Positions 26,427 to 34,548 of a stretch of 64,000 bases of DNA are shown one piece after another. Numbering within the stretch: the stretch's first letter is position 1; every line of letters begins with the position of its first letter. Source of the DNA: Parvibaculum sp963975745 (lineage in GTDB: Bacteria > Pseudomonadota > Alphaproteobacteria > Parvibaculales > Parvibaculaceae). Location of the stretch: positions 124,001 to 188,000 of the forward strand of contig NZ_CAXBIB010000002.1 in assembly GCF_963975745.1 (NCBI RefSeq). The letters are read 5' to 3'. A program made the translations under genes and the position numbers. The notes beneath the pieces were generated by a model that ran no database searches, was not told the DNA's origin, and worked only from the letters and a program-made list of their open reading frames with translations.

Positions 26427-27407
26427 TCAGGGCGCATCGCCGGGACCGGGCGCCGGCCTGATCGTGCGGAAGCCGAGATGGGAGGTGGCGAGGTCCAGCT
26501 CCTGCGGCTGCCGCGCGCCGGGGCGGTAGCGCATGCAGTAGTTCGGGGCGCAGAGCCAGGAGCCGCCCTTGATGACATGCGCATCGGCGCGGCCTTCCCA
26601 GGCGTCGTCGGTCCATTCCCAGAGATTGCCGATCATATCGTAGAGACCGAGTGCGTTGGGTTCGAAGCAGCCGACCGGCGCGATACCGACGAAGCCGTCC
26701 TCGGCCGTGTTGACGACCGGGAAGAGTCCCTGCCAGGTGTTGGCTTCCGTCGGGCGCTCATGTGCGGGCGGCGCATCGGGATCGGCGGCGCGGGCGGCCC
26801 ATTCCCATTCGGCTTCGCTGGGCAGGCGGTGGCCCTTCCAGCTTGCATAGGCACGCGCATCCTCGAGTGCGATGGCGGTGACCGGGAAATCGTCGCGGTT
26901 CTCGATCGAAGTGCCGGGGCCGCCGGGATGGCGCCAGTTGGCGCCCGGCACGTATTGCCACCATTGCGAAATGTCGCCCATGCCGTCGACATCGTTGGGC
27001 ATGATGAAGACGACCGCGCCGGGCTTCCGCATGTCGGGCGGCAGATGCGGATGGAGGGCGGGATCGACCGGGCGTTCGGCCACCGTCACATGGCCGGTGG
27101 CGGCGACAAAGGCCGCGAAGTCGCGATTGGTGACTTCGGTGCGGTCCATCCAGAAGCCTTCGACCGACACGTCGCGGAAGGACCGCTCCTCGGGATAGAC
27201 CGTGTCGCCCATTGCGAAGCGCCCGGGCGGCACCCAGACCATGCCGCCGGGACCGGCATCGGCTTCCGCCGGGAGGCAACGCGACGGCGCGGCGCCTGCC
27301 ATGCGCGCGGCGTTCGAGCCGCCGAAATGCCAGAGCGCGGCGGCCGCCAGCAGCAGCGCCAGTGCGGCGCCCGATGCGATCAGGAGGGTGCGCTTTCCGC
27401 TCATCAT
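26427..27407 (-). CDS. Formylglycine-generating enzyme (FGE/SUMF1 family), membrane-anchored or exported
   Basis: 326 residues. An N-terminal hydrophobic helix (residues 8-26) is followed by the FGE-sulfatase domain from WVPPGRFAMGDTVYPEE to HLGFRTIRP. The active-site strip KGGSWLCAPNYCMRYRPGAR keeps both copper-binding cysteines of true FGEs, which many relatives have lost, so aerobic oxidation of a sulfatase Cys to formylglycine is plausible. No sulfatase gene is in the window. The N-terminal helix would put the enzyme on the periplasmic side, unlike cytosolic bacterial FGEs. It is convergent with DUF1329; a small GCTTCCA/TGGAAGC hairpin lies between. Ergothioneine- or PvdO-like roles are alternatives. 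Confidence 0.78.
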   Translation of the reverse strand: MMSGKRTLLIASGAALALLLAAAALWHFGGSNAARMAGAAPSRCLPAEADAGPGGMVWVPPGRFAMGDTVYPEERSFRDVSVEGFWMDRTEVTNRDFAAFVAATGHVTVAERPVDPALHPHLPPDMRKPGAVVFIMPNDVDGMGDISQWWQYVPGANWRHPGGPGTSIENRDDFPVTAIALEDARAYASWKGHRLPSEAEWEWAARAADPDAPPAHERPTEANTWQGLFPVVNTAEDGFVGIAPVGCFEPNALGLYDMIGNLWEWTDDAWEGRADAHVIKGGSWLCAPNYCMRYRPGARQPQELDLATSHLGFRTIRPAPGPGDAP

Positions 27408-27435
27408 CCGCCTTGCTCCGACCGGCAGGACGGCC

Positions 27436-28329
27436 TCAGTCGGCCATTTTAACGGCGAAAGGCGCCGCCGGCGCCTTGGCCGCCGGCCGCCGCCGCTTTG
27501 CGGCGAAAGGGCGCGGCTCCAGCTCCTCGTCCAGGAAGTCGCGGATCAGCGGGATCACCTCGCTGGCACGCGAGACCAGAAACAGATGCCCGCCCGACAC
27601 GACTTCGAGACGCGCACCGGGAATCAACCGGGCCAGAAAGCGGCCATTGATCAGCGGCACGATCTGGTCGTTGTCGCCAGCCAGCACCAGGGTCGGCTGC
27701 TTCAGGAAGGGCAGGAAGGGAACGCTGGTCCAGCCGATGCCGGCCAGCAACTGGTAGAAATAGCCGCGCATGGTCGGCGCGCGCAGACGGCTCGAATGAT
27801 CGGGGGCCTCGGCGGCCTCGTCGCCATAGAGCATCTCGAAATGCTTCATCAGATAGTCGGGATCCAGGTAGCGGCGCGGATGGGCCAGCTTCATCAGCGC
27901 CTTGGGATTGCCCGGTACCATGAAGGAGCCGGCCGAGGTGGCGCAGAGGATCAGACGGTGGACGCGCGAGCCGTATTGAAAGGCGAATTGCTGGGCCATC
28001 GCCCCGCCCCAGGAGACGCCCATCACGTCGACTTCGCCGTAACCCAGTTCGTCGAGAATGGCGGCCGCCATGCGGGCCAGATTCCAGGGACGGTAGGGAA
28101 TGCCGGCCGCGGCCGAACCGCCGACGCCGGGCGCGTCGAAGGCGATGATGTCGCGATCGGTCAGCGCTTCGGCCAGCGGCGCGATCAGTTCGATATTGGC
28201 GCCGATACCGTTGAAGAAGAGAAGCGGCCGGGCCGCCGGCCCGCTCCTGGGGTCGCGATGCCAGACCGCCGTCCGGAGGATGTTCGATCCCGCTCTCACG
28301 TCGCGGTAACGGGGCTGTTTTTCTGTCAT
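27436..28329 (-). CDS. phaZ: Intracellular PHA depolymerase (alpha/beta hydrolase)
   Basis: 297 residues, close to pseudomonad PhaZ in length and layout. Nucleophile elbow GVSWGGAMAQQFA (Ser), then LCATSAGSFMVPGNPKAL, QLLAGIGWTSVPFLPFL, PTLVLAGDNDQIVPL (Asp) and GGHLFLVSRASEV (His). It breaks stored polyhydroxyalkanoate granules into hydroxy acids. The ATG at 28329 has GGAG upstream; a start 19 codons earlier lacks one. A Lys/Arg/Ala-rich tail follows the domain. It is co-directional with, and 89 bp downstream of, the PHA synthase. A general lactone or ester hydrolase is a less likely alternative. Confidence 0.8.
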   Translation of the reverse strand: MTEKQPRYRDVRAGSNILRTAVWHRDPRSGPAARPLLFFNGIGANIELIAPLAEALTDRDIIAFDAPGVGGSAAAGIPYRPWNLARMAAAILDELGYGEVDVMGVSWGGAMAQQFAFQYGSRVHRLILCATSAGSFMVPGNPKALMKLAHPRRYLDPDYLMKHFEMLYGDEAAEAPDHSSRLRAPTMRGYFYQLLAGIGWTSVPFLPFLKQPTLVLAGDNDQIVPLINGRFLARLIPGARLEVVSGGHLFLVSRASEVIPLIRDFLDEELEPRPFAAKRRRPAAKAPAAPFAVKMAD

Positions 28330-28384
28330 CACGGCTCCGGCTGGGGGGCTCGCGCCCGCTGCCCGCACCACCGGGCGACTCAAC

Positions 28385-28398
28385 AATGAACATTCATT
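28385..28398. promoter_or_regulatory. Imperfect palindrome between phaC and phaZ
   Basis: AATGAACATTCATT (28385-28398) is a near-perfect dyad, with AATGAATG repeated 12 bp further on. TetR-type operators often look like this. Its place before phaZ and after phaC suggests separate control of depolymerase, but no binding protein is known here. Confidence 0.3.
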
Positions 28399-28418
28399 CT
28401 AGTACAAACAATGAATGC

Positions 28419-30110
28419 CTAGCCCAATACATAGGTACCGGGCGCCGCTTCCATAGGCTTGTATTTGCGATTTCCGAGTTTTTTCGGCGCCGGAATCGTC
28501 TCGCCCGAGCGTTCGCCCAGCCATTCTGACCAGCGTTCCCACCAGGAGCCCATGACTTCCGAGGCGCCGGCCGCCCATTCGTCGGCGGTGTCCGGCAAAT
28601 TATCGTTAACGAAGTATTTGGCTTTCGGGTTGCCGGGCGGATTGAGGATGGCCTGAATGTGGCCGCTGTTCGACAGCACGAATTCCTTTTTGCCGCCGAG
28701 CATCCGTGTCGTGCGGTAGCAGGCTTTCCAGGGTGTGATGTGATCGGTCACGCCGCCGACGATGAAGGCGTCGATGTCGACCTTCCCGAGATCGATCGGG
28801 TGCCCCAGAATTTCCTCCTTGCCCGGATTGGCGAAGGGCTGCGTCTCGTAGAGCGACAGATAGTCCGAATGCAGCGCGGCGGTCAGATTGGTCGAGTCAT
28901 TGTTCCAGAAGAGCACGTCGAAGGCCGGCGGCTTCTGGCCATGGAGATAATTGTTGACGACATAGTTCCAGATCAGATCGTTGGGGCGGAGCCAGGCGAA
29001 GACGCGCGACAGATCGGAACCCGCCAGCACGCCCTTCTTGGCCGATCGCTTGCGCGCCATCTCGATGCCGCGTTTCGTGACCAGCACGCCGACATCGCTG
29101 TCTTCCATGCGCGGATCGAGGACACAGACCCAGAAGGTGACCGAGCCGACGCGCTTGTCGCCATTGGCGGTCAGGTGGCTCAGCAATGTCGCCGTGGTGA
29201 TGCCGCCCGAGCAGCCGCCCGAGATATTGAGCTTTTCGGAACCGGTGATCGAACAGACAACGCCGATCACATCGACCAGGGCTGCCACATAATCGGCCAG
29301 ACCCCAGTCGCGATGCTCCGGACCCGGATTGCGCCAGCTGACGACAAAAACCTGATAGCCCTGGCGCACCAGATATTGCGACATGCTCTTTTCGGGCGTC
29401 AGGTCGAGCACGTAATACTTGTTGATCTGGGGCGGCACGAAGAGCAACGGCATCGCATGAACCGTTTCGGTCTTCGGCGTGTATTGCAGCAATTCGAGCA
29501 TTTCGGTGCGGTAGACAACCGCGCCTTCGGTCGTCGCCAGATTGCCGCCGACCTTGAAGGGCGTCTTGTCCACCTGGGAGGGCATGCCATGATTGTTGCG
29601 CAGATCGTCGATGGCGTTGCGGAAACCCTGAACCAGCGACGTCCCGCCGGTATCGAGCGCGAGCTTCACGGCGGAGGGATTGCCGACCAGCGTATTGGTC
29701 GGCGCGACCGCATCGATCATGATGTCGGCGACCAGCATGGCGCGGCCATGTTCGATCGGGTCGAGGTCGAGGGAGCGGATGAAGCCGTGGACTTCGGTCT
29801 GGAAAGCAAGCCAGCCCTGCATCAGGCGGCGATAGACCGGACTTTTCTGCCAGGCCTGATCGACGAAGCGGCGATCCTTGGGCTGGGGCGCGAACTTGTC
29901 CTCGCCGCTCACAATGTCGACGACGTTGCGGCCAAACGAACCGATATGCTGCATGACGGTGAAAGGCTGGCGCGCCGCGCCACCGACAATCGAGCCGATC
30001 GCCGAAAGCACGTCCTCGCGGCTGATGCCCACAATCGGGCTCAGGACGTTCGGCGTTTCGGCCGCTTCCTCGCCGATACCCGCACCAATATCGTCGCGAC
30101 GCTTCGACAT
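28419..30110 (-). CDS. phaC: Poly(3-hydroxyalkanoate) synthase (class II-like length)
   Basis: 563 residues. N-terminal PhaC region (QPFTVMQHIGSFGRNVVDIV) and alpha/beta hydrolase core with the lipase-like box ISGGCSGGITTA carrying the catalytic Cys. General-base residues are Asp in VGGVTDHITPWKACY and His in SNSGHIQAILNPPGNPKAKYF. PPQINKYYVLDLTPEKSM and VSWRNPGPEHRDWGL are synthase hallmarks. The length and pairing with phaZ resemble class II (medium-chain) loci; no phaE or phaR subunit gene is present. It polymerises (R)-3-hydroxyacyl-CoA in cytoplasmic granules. Substrate chain length cannot be read with certainty. Confidence 0.9.
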   Translation of the reverse strand: MSKRRDDIGAGIGEEAAETPNVLSPIVGISREDVLSAIGSIVGGAARQPFTVMQHIGSFGRNVVDIVSGEDKFAPQPKDRRFVDQAWQKSPVYRRLMQGWLAFQTEVHGFIRSLDLDPIEHGRAMLVADIMIDAVAPTNTLVGNPSAVKLALDTGGTSLVQGFRNAIDDLRNNHGMPSQVDKTPFKVGGNLATTEGAVVYRTEMLELLQYTPKTETVHAMPLLFVPPQINKYYVLDLTPEKSMSQYLVRQGYQVFVVSWRNPGPEHRDWGLADYVAALVDVIGVVCSITGSEKLNISGGCSGGITTATLLSHLTANGDKRVGSVTFWVCVLDPRMEDSDVGVLVTKRGIEMARKRSAKKGVLAGSDLSRVFAWLRPNDLIWNYVVNNYLHGQKPPAFDVLFWNNDSTNLTAALHSDYLSLYETQPFANPGKEEILGHPIDLGKVDIDAFIVGGVTDHITPWKACYRTTRMLGGKKEFVLSNSGHIQAILNPPGNPKAKYFVNDNLPDTADEWAAGASEVMGSWWERWSEWLGERSGETIPAPKKLGNRKYKPMEAAPGTYVLG

Positions 30111-30139
30111 GCGTCTTCCTCCCCGTTAGACGTTTCTGT

Positions 30140-30204
30140 CCTGCCCGCCTTCCCTCCCCGGAAGGCCGCATACCGGGCAGGCATTCCCGTTGCGCATGCG
30201 CAAC
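30140..30204. promoter_or_regulatory. Nested hairpin and 16-bp palindrome upstream of phaC
   Basis: Outer arms CCTGCCCG/CGGGCAGG with inner CCTTCC/GGAAGG span 30140-30181. Directly adjacent is the perfect 16-bp palindrome GTTGCGCATGCGCAAC (30189-30204). The palindrome is built of TGC/GCA units, the type of motif bound by PhaR repressors in alphaproteobacteria, and lies 79 bp before the phaC start. PhaR control is inference. Confidence 0.45.
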
Positions 30205-30358
30205 AGGGATATATGATGCGCCGCCGAAGAGGGCGCGGCAAGGGCTTCATGGCGGCCTACCATTGCCAAAACTGGCGGATTTCGTACCCTCCGGCCTGAC
30301 AAACGGGGGCAAATGGCGCGTATTGCCATACGCGTGAGGTGCAAGGCAGAGGCGCGAT

Positions 30359-31375
30359 GTGAGCGATCGTCCGAAAATCATTCTTCACATCGGCGCCGGC
30401 AAGACCGGCAGTTCGGCCATCCAGAGCTTTCTCGAGCTCAATGTCGAAGCCCTGCGCCGGGAAGGCATCCTGGTGCCGGCCAACGATCTCGAAATGTCCG
30501 GACGTTCATATGGCAATCACGTTCGCCTGTTCCGCGAGTGGAACGATGAACCGGATGCGGGCCGCAAGGCGCTCGAGTCAGCGGTTGCCAAACTGATGGC
30601 GCAGGCCGGCGATGCCTCGGCAATCCTGATCAGCGCCGAGAATCTGGCCGCCTATGCCGCCGGGCCGGGGTTGTTCGAAGGTCTGGCGAAGAGTCACGAG
30701 ATCGAAGTGATCCTGTATATCCGGCGACAGGATGAATTCATTCTCTCCGCCTGGCAGCAATGGAACGCCAAGGTCCAGGACGATTTTCTGGCGTGGCTGC
30801 TCATGGTCACCGGAACGCTTGGCAACTGGCATGTCTATCTGACGAACTGGGAAAAAGTCGTTCCGCGCAAGAATATCAGGGTCCGGATATTCGACCGGAC
30901 ACAACTCAAGGGCGGCGACGTGATCGCCGATTTCTACGACCAGCTCGGACTGAGCGTGCCATTCGATTCATTCGCCTATCCGGAGAAGGACGCCAATCCG
31001 AGCTTTCCCGAGTCGATCATGGAAATGGTCAAGGGTAACAGACGCATTTTCAGAGACGCCCATGACAACCGCTTCCAGGAATTCGTGCACGACGTCACCA
31101 ATGACAGATATGTAAAGGACAGCAAGGAATCCCTGCTCACGGCGGCGCAAAGGCGGGCGATCGTCGCGCGGTATGCAGCCGGCAATCGCCGGGTGCAGAA
31201 GGTCTATTTCGGGAACAGCAAGGAGGGGCTGTTCAGGCCCATCCGGGACGACGCGTATTTCCTTCCCGATCCGAAGACGATGCTGCGACAGCAACTGGGA
31301 TTCCTCGTTGCCATCGTCTTCGGCATCTATCGCTGGCGACGCGAGCGCCGACGAAAACCAAAGAGACAATCCTGA
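30359..31375 (+). CDS. Sulfotransferase-like P-loop protein 1
   Basis: 338 residues starting with GTG (GAGG 6 nt upstream). The N-terminal HIGAGKTGSSAIQSFLELN matches the PAPS-binding loop region of carbohydrate-type sulfotransferases (HIGxxKTGxxxxQ). ILISAENLAAYAAG and VILYIRRQDEFILSAWQQW follow the same fold (3'-phosphate-binding region). The C-terminus is basic (RRERRRKPKRQ). It is followed after 20 bp by a second member. It probably sulfates a surface glycan or lipid; acceptor unknown. Base composition is still like the genome average here and becomes AT-richer in the next two genes. Confidence 0.65.
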   Translation: MSDRPKIILHIGAGKTGSSAIQSFLELNVEALRREGILVPANDLEMSGRSYGNHVRLFREWNDEPDAGRKALESAVAKLMAQAGDASAILISAENLAAYAAGPGLFEGLAKSHEIEVILYIRRQDEFILSAWQQWNAKVQDDFLAWLLMVTGTLGNWHVYLTNWEKVVPRKNIRVRIFDRTQLKGGDVIADFYDQLGLSVPFDSFAYPEKDANPSFPESIMEMVKGNRRIFRDAHDNRFQEFVHDVTNDRYVKDSKESLLTAAQRRAIVARYAAGNRRVQKVYFGNSKEGLFRPIRDDAYFLPDPKTMLRQQLGFLVAIVFGIYRWRRERRRKPKRQS

Positions 31376-31395
31376 CTCATATCCCGGACATCCTG

Positions 31396-32448
31396 ATGCG
31401 CCAGAAGATCTTCGTTCATATCGGTCCGCACAAGACCGGCACGTCCTCGTTACAGCGCTTTCTCTACGCCAATCACCAGGCTCTATTGAAGCTTGGCGTC
31501 TGCTATCCGACCGGACATCTGGGCGGATACCGCGCGCAGCATCGCATCGCCTTTTCCATTCGGAAAAAGGCTGATCCAGACGACCGGCAGGTGCCATCTT
31601 TCGATGCCGAAATCACACCGATCCTTGATGAGATCAAATCCTCCGGTGCCGACACCGCAATCATTTCAAGCGAGGCCTTTTTTTCTGCCGACGAGGCGGC
31701 AATCCGATTCTTGTACGACCGGCTTGCCGATTTTTCGGCAGTCATCGTATTTTATGTGCGTCGGCAGGACGAAGGATATGTATCGACGTACACGCAGCGA
31801 TCGAAGAGCCCACGCAACCGTTATACCCAGCCGATTTCTTATCATCTCGACCACCCGACCAGCATGAGCCGTGAGCTCGACATCTACCAACATGCATCCA
31901 ACTGGGCTCGAGTCTTCGGCAAGGAAAGAATGTTGGCGCGGCTTTACAATCGAAAGACCGGTGTTCCGACGGACTTCCTACGCTGCGTCGACGAGCGGCG
32001 CGGAAATCGCCCTGCGCTTGCCCCGATGATGGATCGGTTCAAGGTGAGCAAGGATATTAACAAGAGTCCCTCGCTTGAGGCCACCGAGCTGGCGCGTCTC
32101 TTCAAATCTCAATGCGATGATCCCGAGACCAGACTGGTCGCTCTTGAGTTGCTACAGAAACAGTTCGAGAATGGCCGCTCCGCGGCAAAACTACTGTCGA
32201 CCACTGATCGCCGAATCATTCTCGAGTTCTTCCGACCATCCAACGAGAAGCTGTTTCGCGAGTATTTATCTTGCGAGAATAAATTTGCACCAGAACTGCT
32301 GCTTACTGGTGAGGAAGCTGGCCGTGAGTCGTTCACTATCGAGGATGCTACGCAGATCATCGTCGAACTGATAAAGGGGCAGCATACGGGCTTTGCCAAC
32401 GCGGTGGCAGCGCGGTGGCAGCGAGAGCGGCGACAAAAATTGAAGTGA
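31396..32448 (+). CDS. Sulfotransferase-like P-loop protein 2
   Basis: 350 residues, paralogous in layout to the upstream gene: FVHIGPHKTGTSSLQRFLYAN at the N-terminus, TAIISSEAFFSADE, and VIVFYVRRQDEGYVSTYTQ. Sequence identity beyond these blocks is low, so it is an old duplication or independent acquisition. The ATG at 31396 comes 20 bp after the previous stop. The second half has visibly more A/T-ending codons than neighbours. A role in sulfating an envelope polysaccharide fits the next glycosyltransferase gene. Confidence 0.65.
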   Translation: MRQKIFVHIGPHKTGTSSLQRFLYANHQALLKLGVCYPTGHLGGYRAQHRIAFSIRKKADPDDRQVPSFDAEITPILDEIKSSGADTAIISSEAFFSADEAAIRFLYDRLADFSAVIVFYVRRQDEGYVSTYTQRSKSPRNRYTQPISYHLDHPTSMSRELDIYQHASNWARVFGKERMLARLYNRKTGVPTDFLRCVDERRGNRPALAPMMDRFKVSKDINKSPSLEATELARLFKSQCDDPETRLVALELLQKQFENGRSAAKLLSTTDRRIILEFFRPSNEKLFREYLSCENKFAPELLLTGEEAGRESFTIEDATQIIVELIKGQHTGFANAVAARWQRERRQKLK

Positions 32449-32765
32449 GTCCTCTAGCTAGTGCTCCTTTACTTCCTTAAGCATCAAAACATCATCGCAC
32501 AGATCGGTACATACAATATCGGCATATACTTTTGCGGCTCGTGCTCGACAGCAAACATCAATCTGCACTGCAACGCCGACATCGCCAATTCGTCCGGCCA
32601 CCCCTCCAAACGCAACGCTATCGCTATGCAATGGCGGGGCTGACCTTTTCCGAGGCTCACCGCTCCATCGCATTGCGTCCTCGGGCAGATCCGGCTCAGA
32701 TAGCTTGAAGGACTCTATTTCCAGCGGAGTGGCGGGTAGGACTCAAATTATTCTTTCTTGCGAGG
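32449..32765. other. AT-richer gap inside the glycan island
   Basis: 317 bp between two rightward genes. Short frames on both strands (about 60-70 codons) have no ribosome site and no recognisable product. I see no terminator, tRNA or insertion-sequence end. It may be decayed coding DNA. Confidence 0.4.
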
Positions 32766-33899
32766 ATGCGAATGCAGCCATATCCCATCGGAGCGCCGAA
32801 ATGGCGAAGGCCTTCCACGCCAGACATTCGCCACGACGTTCTGATCCTACCCTATTTTCGTGCATGGATCGGGGGCCCGGATCACGACGCAATTCCAGAA
32901 CATGGGCGCATCATGCGACATGGAAAGGTACACGACAGATTCCCGAATGACCTGCCTCCGGTTCTGCCCTCACGGCTCAAGGGCAGCTATCTGTACGGCG
33001 GTCCGCTTAAAGTCCATTTTGGGCACGTTATAGTCGACAGCATCATCCGCCTATGGGCGTTTGATAGAGAGCGACACAAAGGTGTTGTCTTTGCATTTTT
33101 TCCACGCCCTACTGATACAGTTCCGAACTGGTTCTTCGATATTGTTTCGCTGTTCGGGGTAGAACGAGATGACGTTTATATCGTCCGTGAACCGACTGTT
33201 GTGGAAAACTTGGAGTTTTTCGAACCCGGTAGCCGACTTGGAACCGCGCCACACCCTTGGTATCTGCACTATCTAGAAGGCCTTCCAATCGTTAAAATCC
33301 ATAACACGCCAAAGGACATATATTTTGGACGAACGCATATCCTCCACAGAGGGGGGATGCTCGGCGAAAGATATTTCGGTCAACTCCTAGAGGAATCTGG
33401 TTTTCAGTACGTGAAGCCGGAACTTCACGACATTCACACACAAGTTTCTATGATTGAGAACGCGGACCGCATTGTCTTCGCGGAAGGTAGCAGCATTTAC
33501 AGCGCTGAATTATTAGCCAGAACGAATGCTCGTGTTTTCATGATCCCCCGAAGAAAAATTGGAGAGAGAGTGTTTGCGCCAACGCTACGCCCTCGCGGTT
33601 CGTTTGCGGTTTTGGGGAATCCAGAATCTCTCGTTGGAGAAGCGAACAGACATGGTCTGATTCGGGCCAACGGTCCAAGCTACACAACGGATCCCGAAGC
33701 ATTACATACTGATATGAGGCGGCATGATTTGATCGAGGATCGACCGTTTTCGAACTCAGCGTTCAAGGATGCCGAACAAATTGATTTTTGGAACTATTAC
33801 AAGAGCCGCAATAGAATTTATGCTGCACTAAATGCCGGGAGATTAAGTGCCTTGTTGCCAATTTTCTGGAAGAGAATCCAGCGAAGAAAGGCGAACTGA
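32766..33899 (+). CDS. Glycosyltransferase family 61-like protein (DUF563)
   Basis: 377 residues. YLYGGPLKVHFGHVIVDSIIRLW has the GT61 signature (H..GH.IxDS..R), and DIYFGRTHILHRGG plus IENADRIVFAEGSSIYSAELL fit the C-terminal part of that family (RxxARxxxNE-type and GxH/GAxL region; here EGSSIYS). The family moves xylose, GlcNAc or other sugars onto glycans. Composition is clearly AT-richer than the surrounding genes, with many AAA, ATT and GAA codons, which suggests horizontal transfer. The exact start is uncertain; the first residues before about 20 are unremarkable. Confidence 0.62.
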   Translation: MRMQPYPIGAPKWRRPSTPDIRHDVLILPYFRAWIGGPDHDAIPEHGRIMRHGKVHDRFPNDLPPVLPSRLKGSYLYGGPLKVHFGHVIVDSIIRLWAFDRERHKGVVFAFFPRPTDTVPNWFFDIVSLFGVERDDVYIVREPTVVENLEFFEPGSRLGTAPHPWYLHYLEGLPIVKIHNTPKDIYFGRTHILHRGGMLGERYFGQLLEESGFQYVKPELHDIHTQVSMIENADRIVFAEGSSIYSAELLARTNARVFMIPRRKIGERVFAPTLRPRGSFAVLGNPESLVGEANRHGLIRANGPSYTTDPEALHTDMRRHDLIEDRPFSNSAFKDAEQIDFWNYYKSRNRIYAALNAGRLSALLPIFWKRIQRRKAN

Positions 33900-33910
33900 T
33901 TCGTTCCCGT

Positions 33911-34327
33911 TCAGCCGCGGCGCGCACCGATGTCGAGCTGGCCGGCGAGTCCCGCCTCACGATGCATCTCGATAGCCTTGTACGCGTGCGACTCGGTCAT
34001 GCCGCGAAAGGCTGCGAGGGACGGATATTCGATCAGCACCATTCTGTCCCACATTTCCTCGACCTCGCCGACCAGTATGCCGTCGATCCGTCCGAACCAG
34101 ACGAACTTGCCGCCCAGTGCCGCGATCAGCTTCGCCACTTCGAGACCATAACGCATATAGGCCTCTTCGCCGGTCAGATGTGCGTCGCGGCCGTCGGGGT
34201 AGATGGCGTTGGGACGAAACTTCAGCAGATTGAGCAGGGCGACCGGTCCGTCATCCGCCGTGCCGGCTTTCGCGAAGAACTTCTCCACCTGTGATGCGGG
34301 CGGCCACAATCCGTTCAGTACCTTCAT
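33911..34327 (-). CDS. DUF1330 family protein
   Basis: 138 residues. PVALLNLLKFRPNAIYPDGR, GGKFVWFGRIDGILVG, and WDRMVLIEYPSLAAFRGMTES plus YKAIEMHREAGL match DUF1330, a small ferredoxin-like (dimeric alpha/beta barrel) family without assigned reaction. It is divergent from the DUF2855 gene across 221 bp containing an 11-bp inverted repeat, and likely under the same regulator. Confidence 0.8.
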   Translation of the reverse strand: MKVLNGLWPPASQVEKFFAKAGTADDGPVALLNLLKFRPNAIYPDGRDAHLTGEEAYMRYGLEVAKLIAALGGKFVWFGRIDGILVGEVEEMWDRMVLIEYPSLAAFRGMTESHAYKAIEMHREAGLAGQLDIGARRG

Positions 34328-34380
34328 TCACCGATTTCCATCTGTCCGCTGTTGCGGCGGATTGACCATCACGCCCGCCC

Positions 34381-34415
34381 GCCATATATTGGCAATTAGC
34401 ATGTCAATATATGGC
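34381..34415. promoter_or_regulatory. Operator-like inverted repeat between DUF1330 and DUF2855 genes
   Basis: GCCATATATTG (34381-34391) and CAATATATGGC (34405-34415) form a perfect 11-bp inverted repeat, 13-bp spacer, in the divergent promoter region. It is AT-rich inside GC-rich DNA. It is a natural target for the TetR-family regulator encoded at 36.7-37.3 kb. I do not see a second copy before that regulator's own gene. Confidence 0.6.
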
Positions 34416-34548
34416 CTGTCCATGCGTCCGTTCGAGCCGACATGGACAAATTTGCGCAATCATGTGCGCGCGCAGCAGGCTGGATGCGGCAGGGCGCCAG
34501 TGACATCATGCGGAGCTCTGCCACGCGCGATGCCGAAAAGGACAGAAA

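Noticed and set aside
32458..32673. 71-codon minus-strand frame in the gap between sulfotransferase and GT61 genes
   Set aside because: No ribosome site, no recognisable product and composition like decayed DNA.
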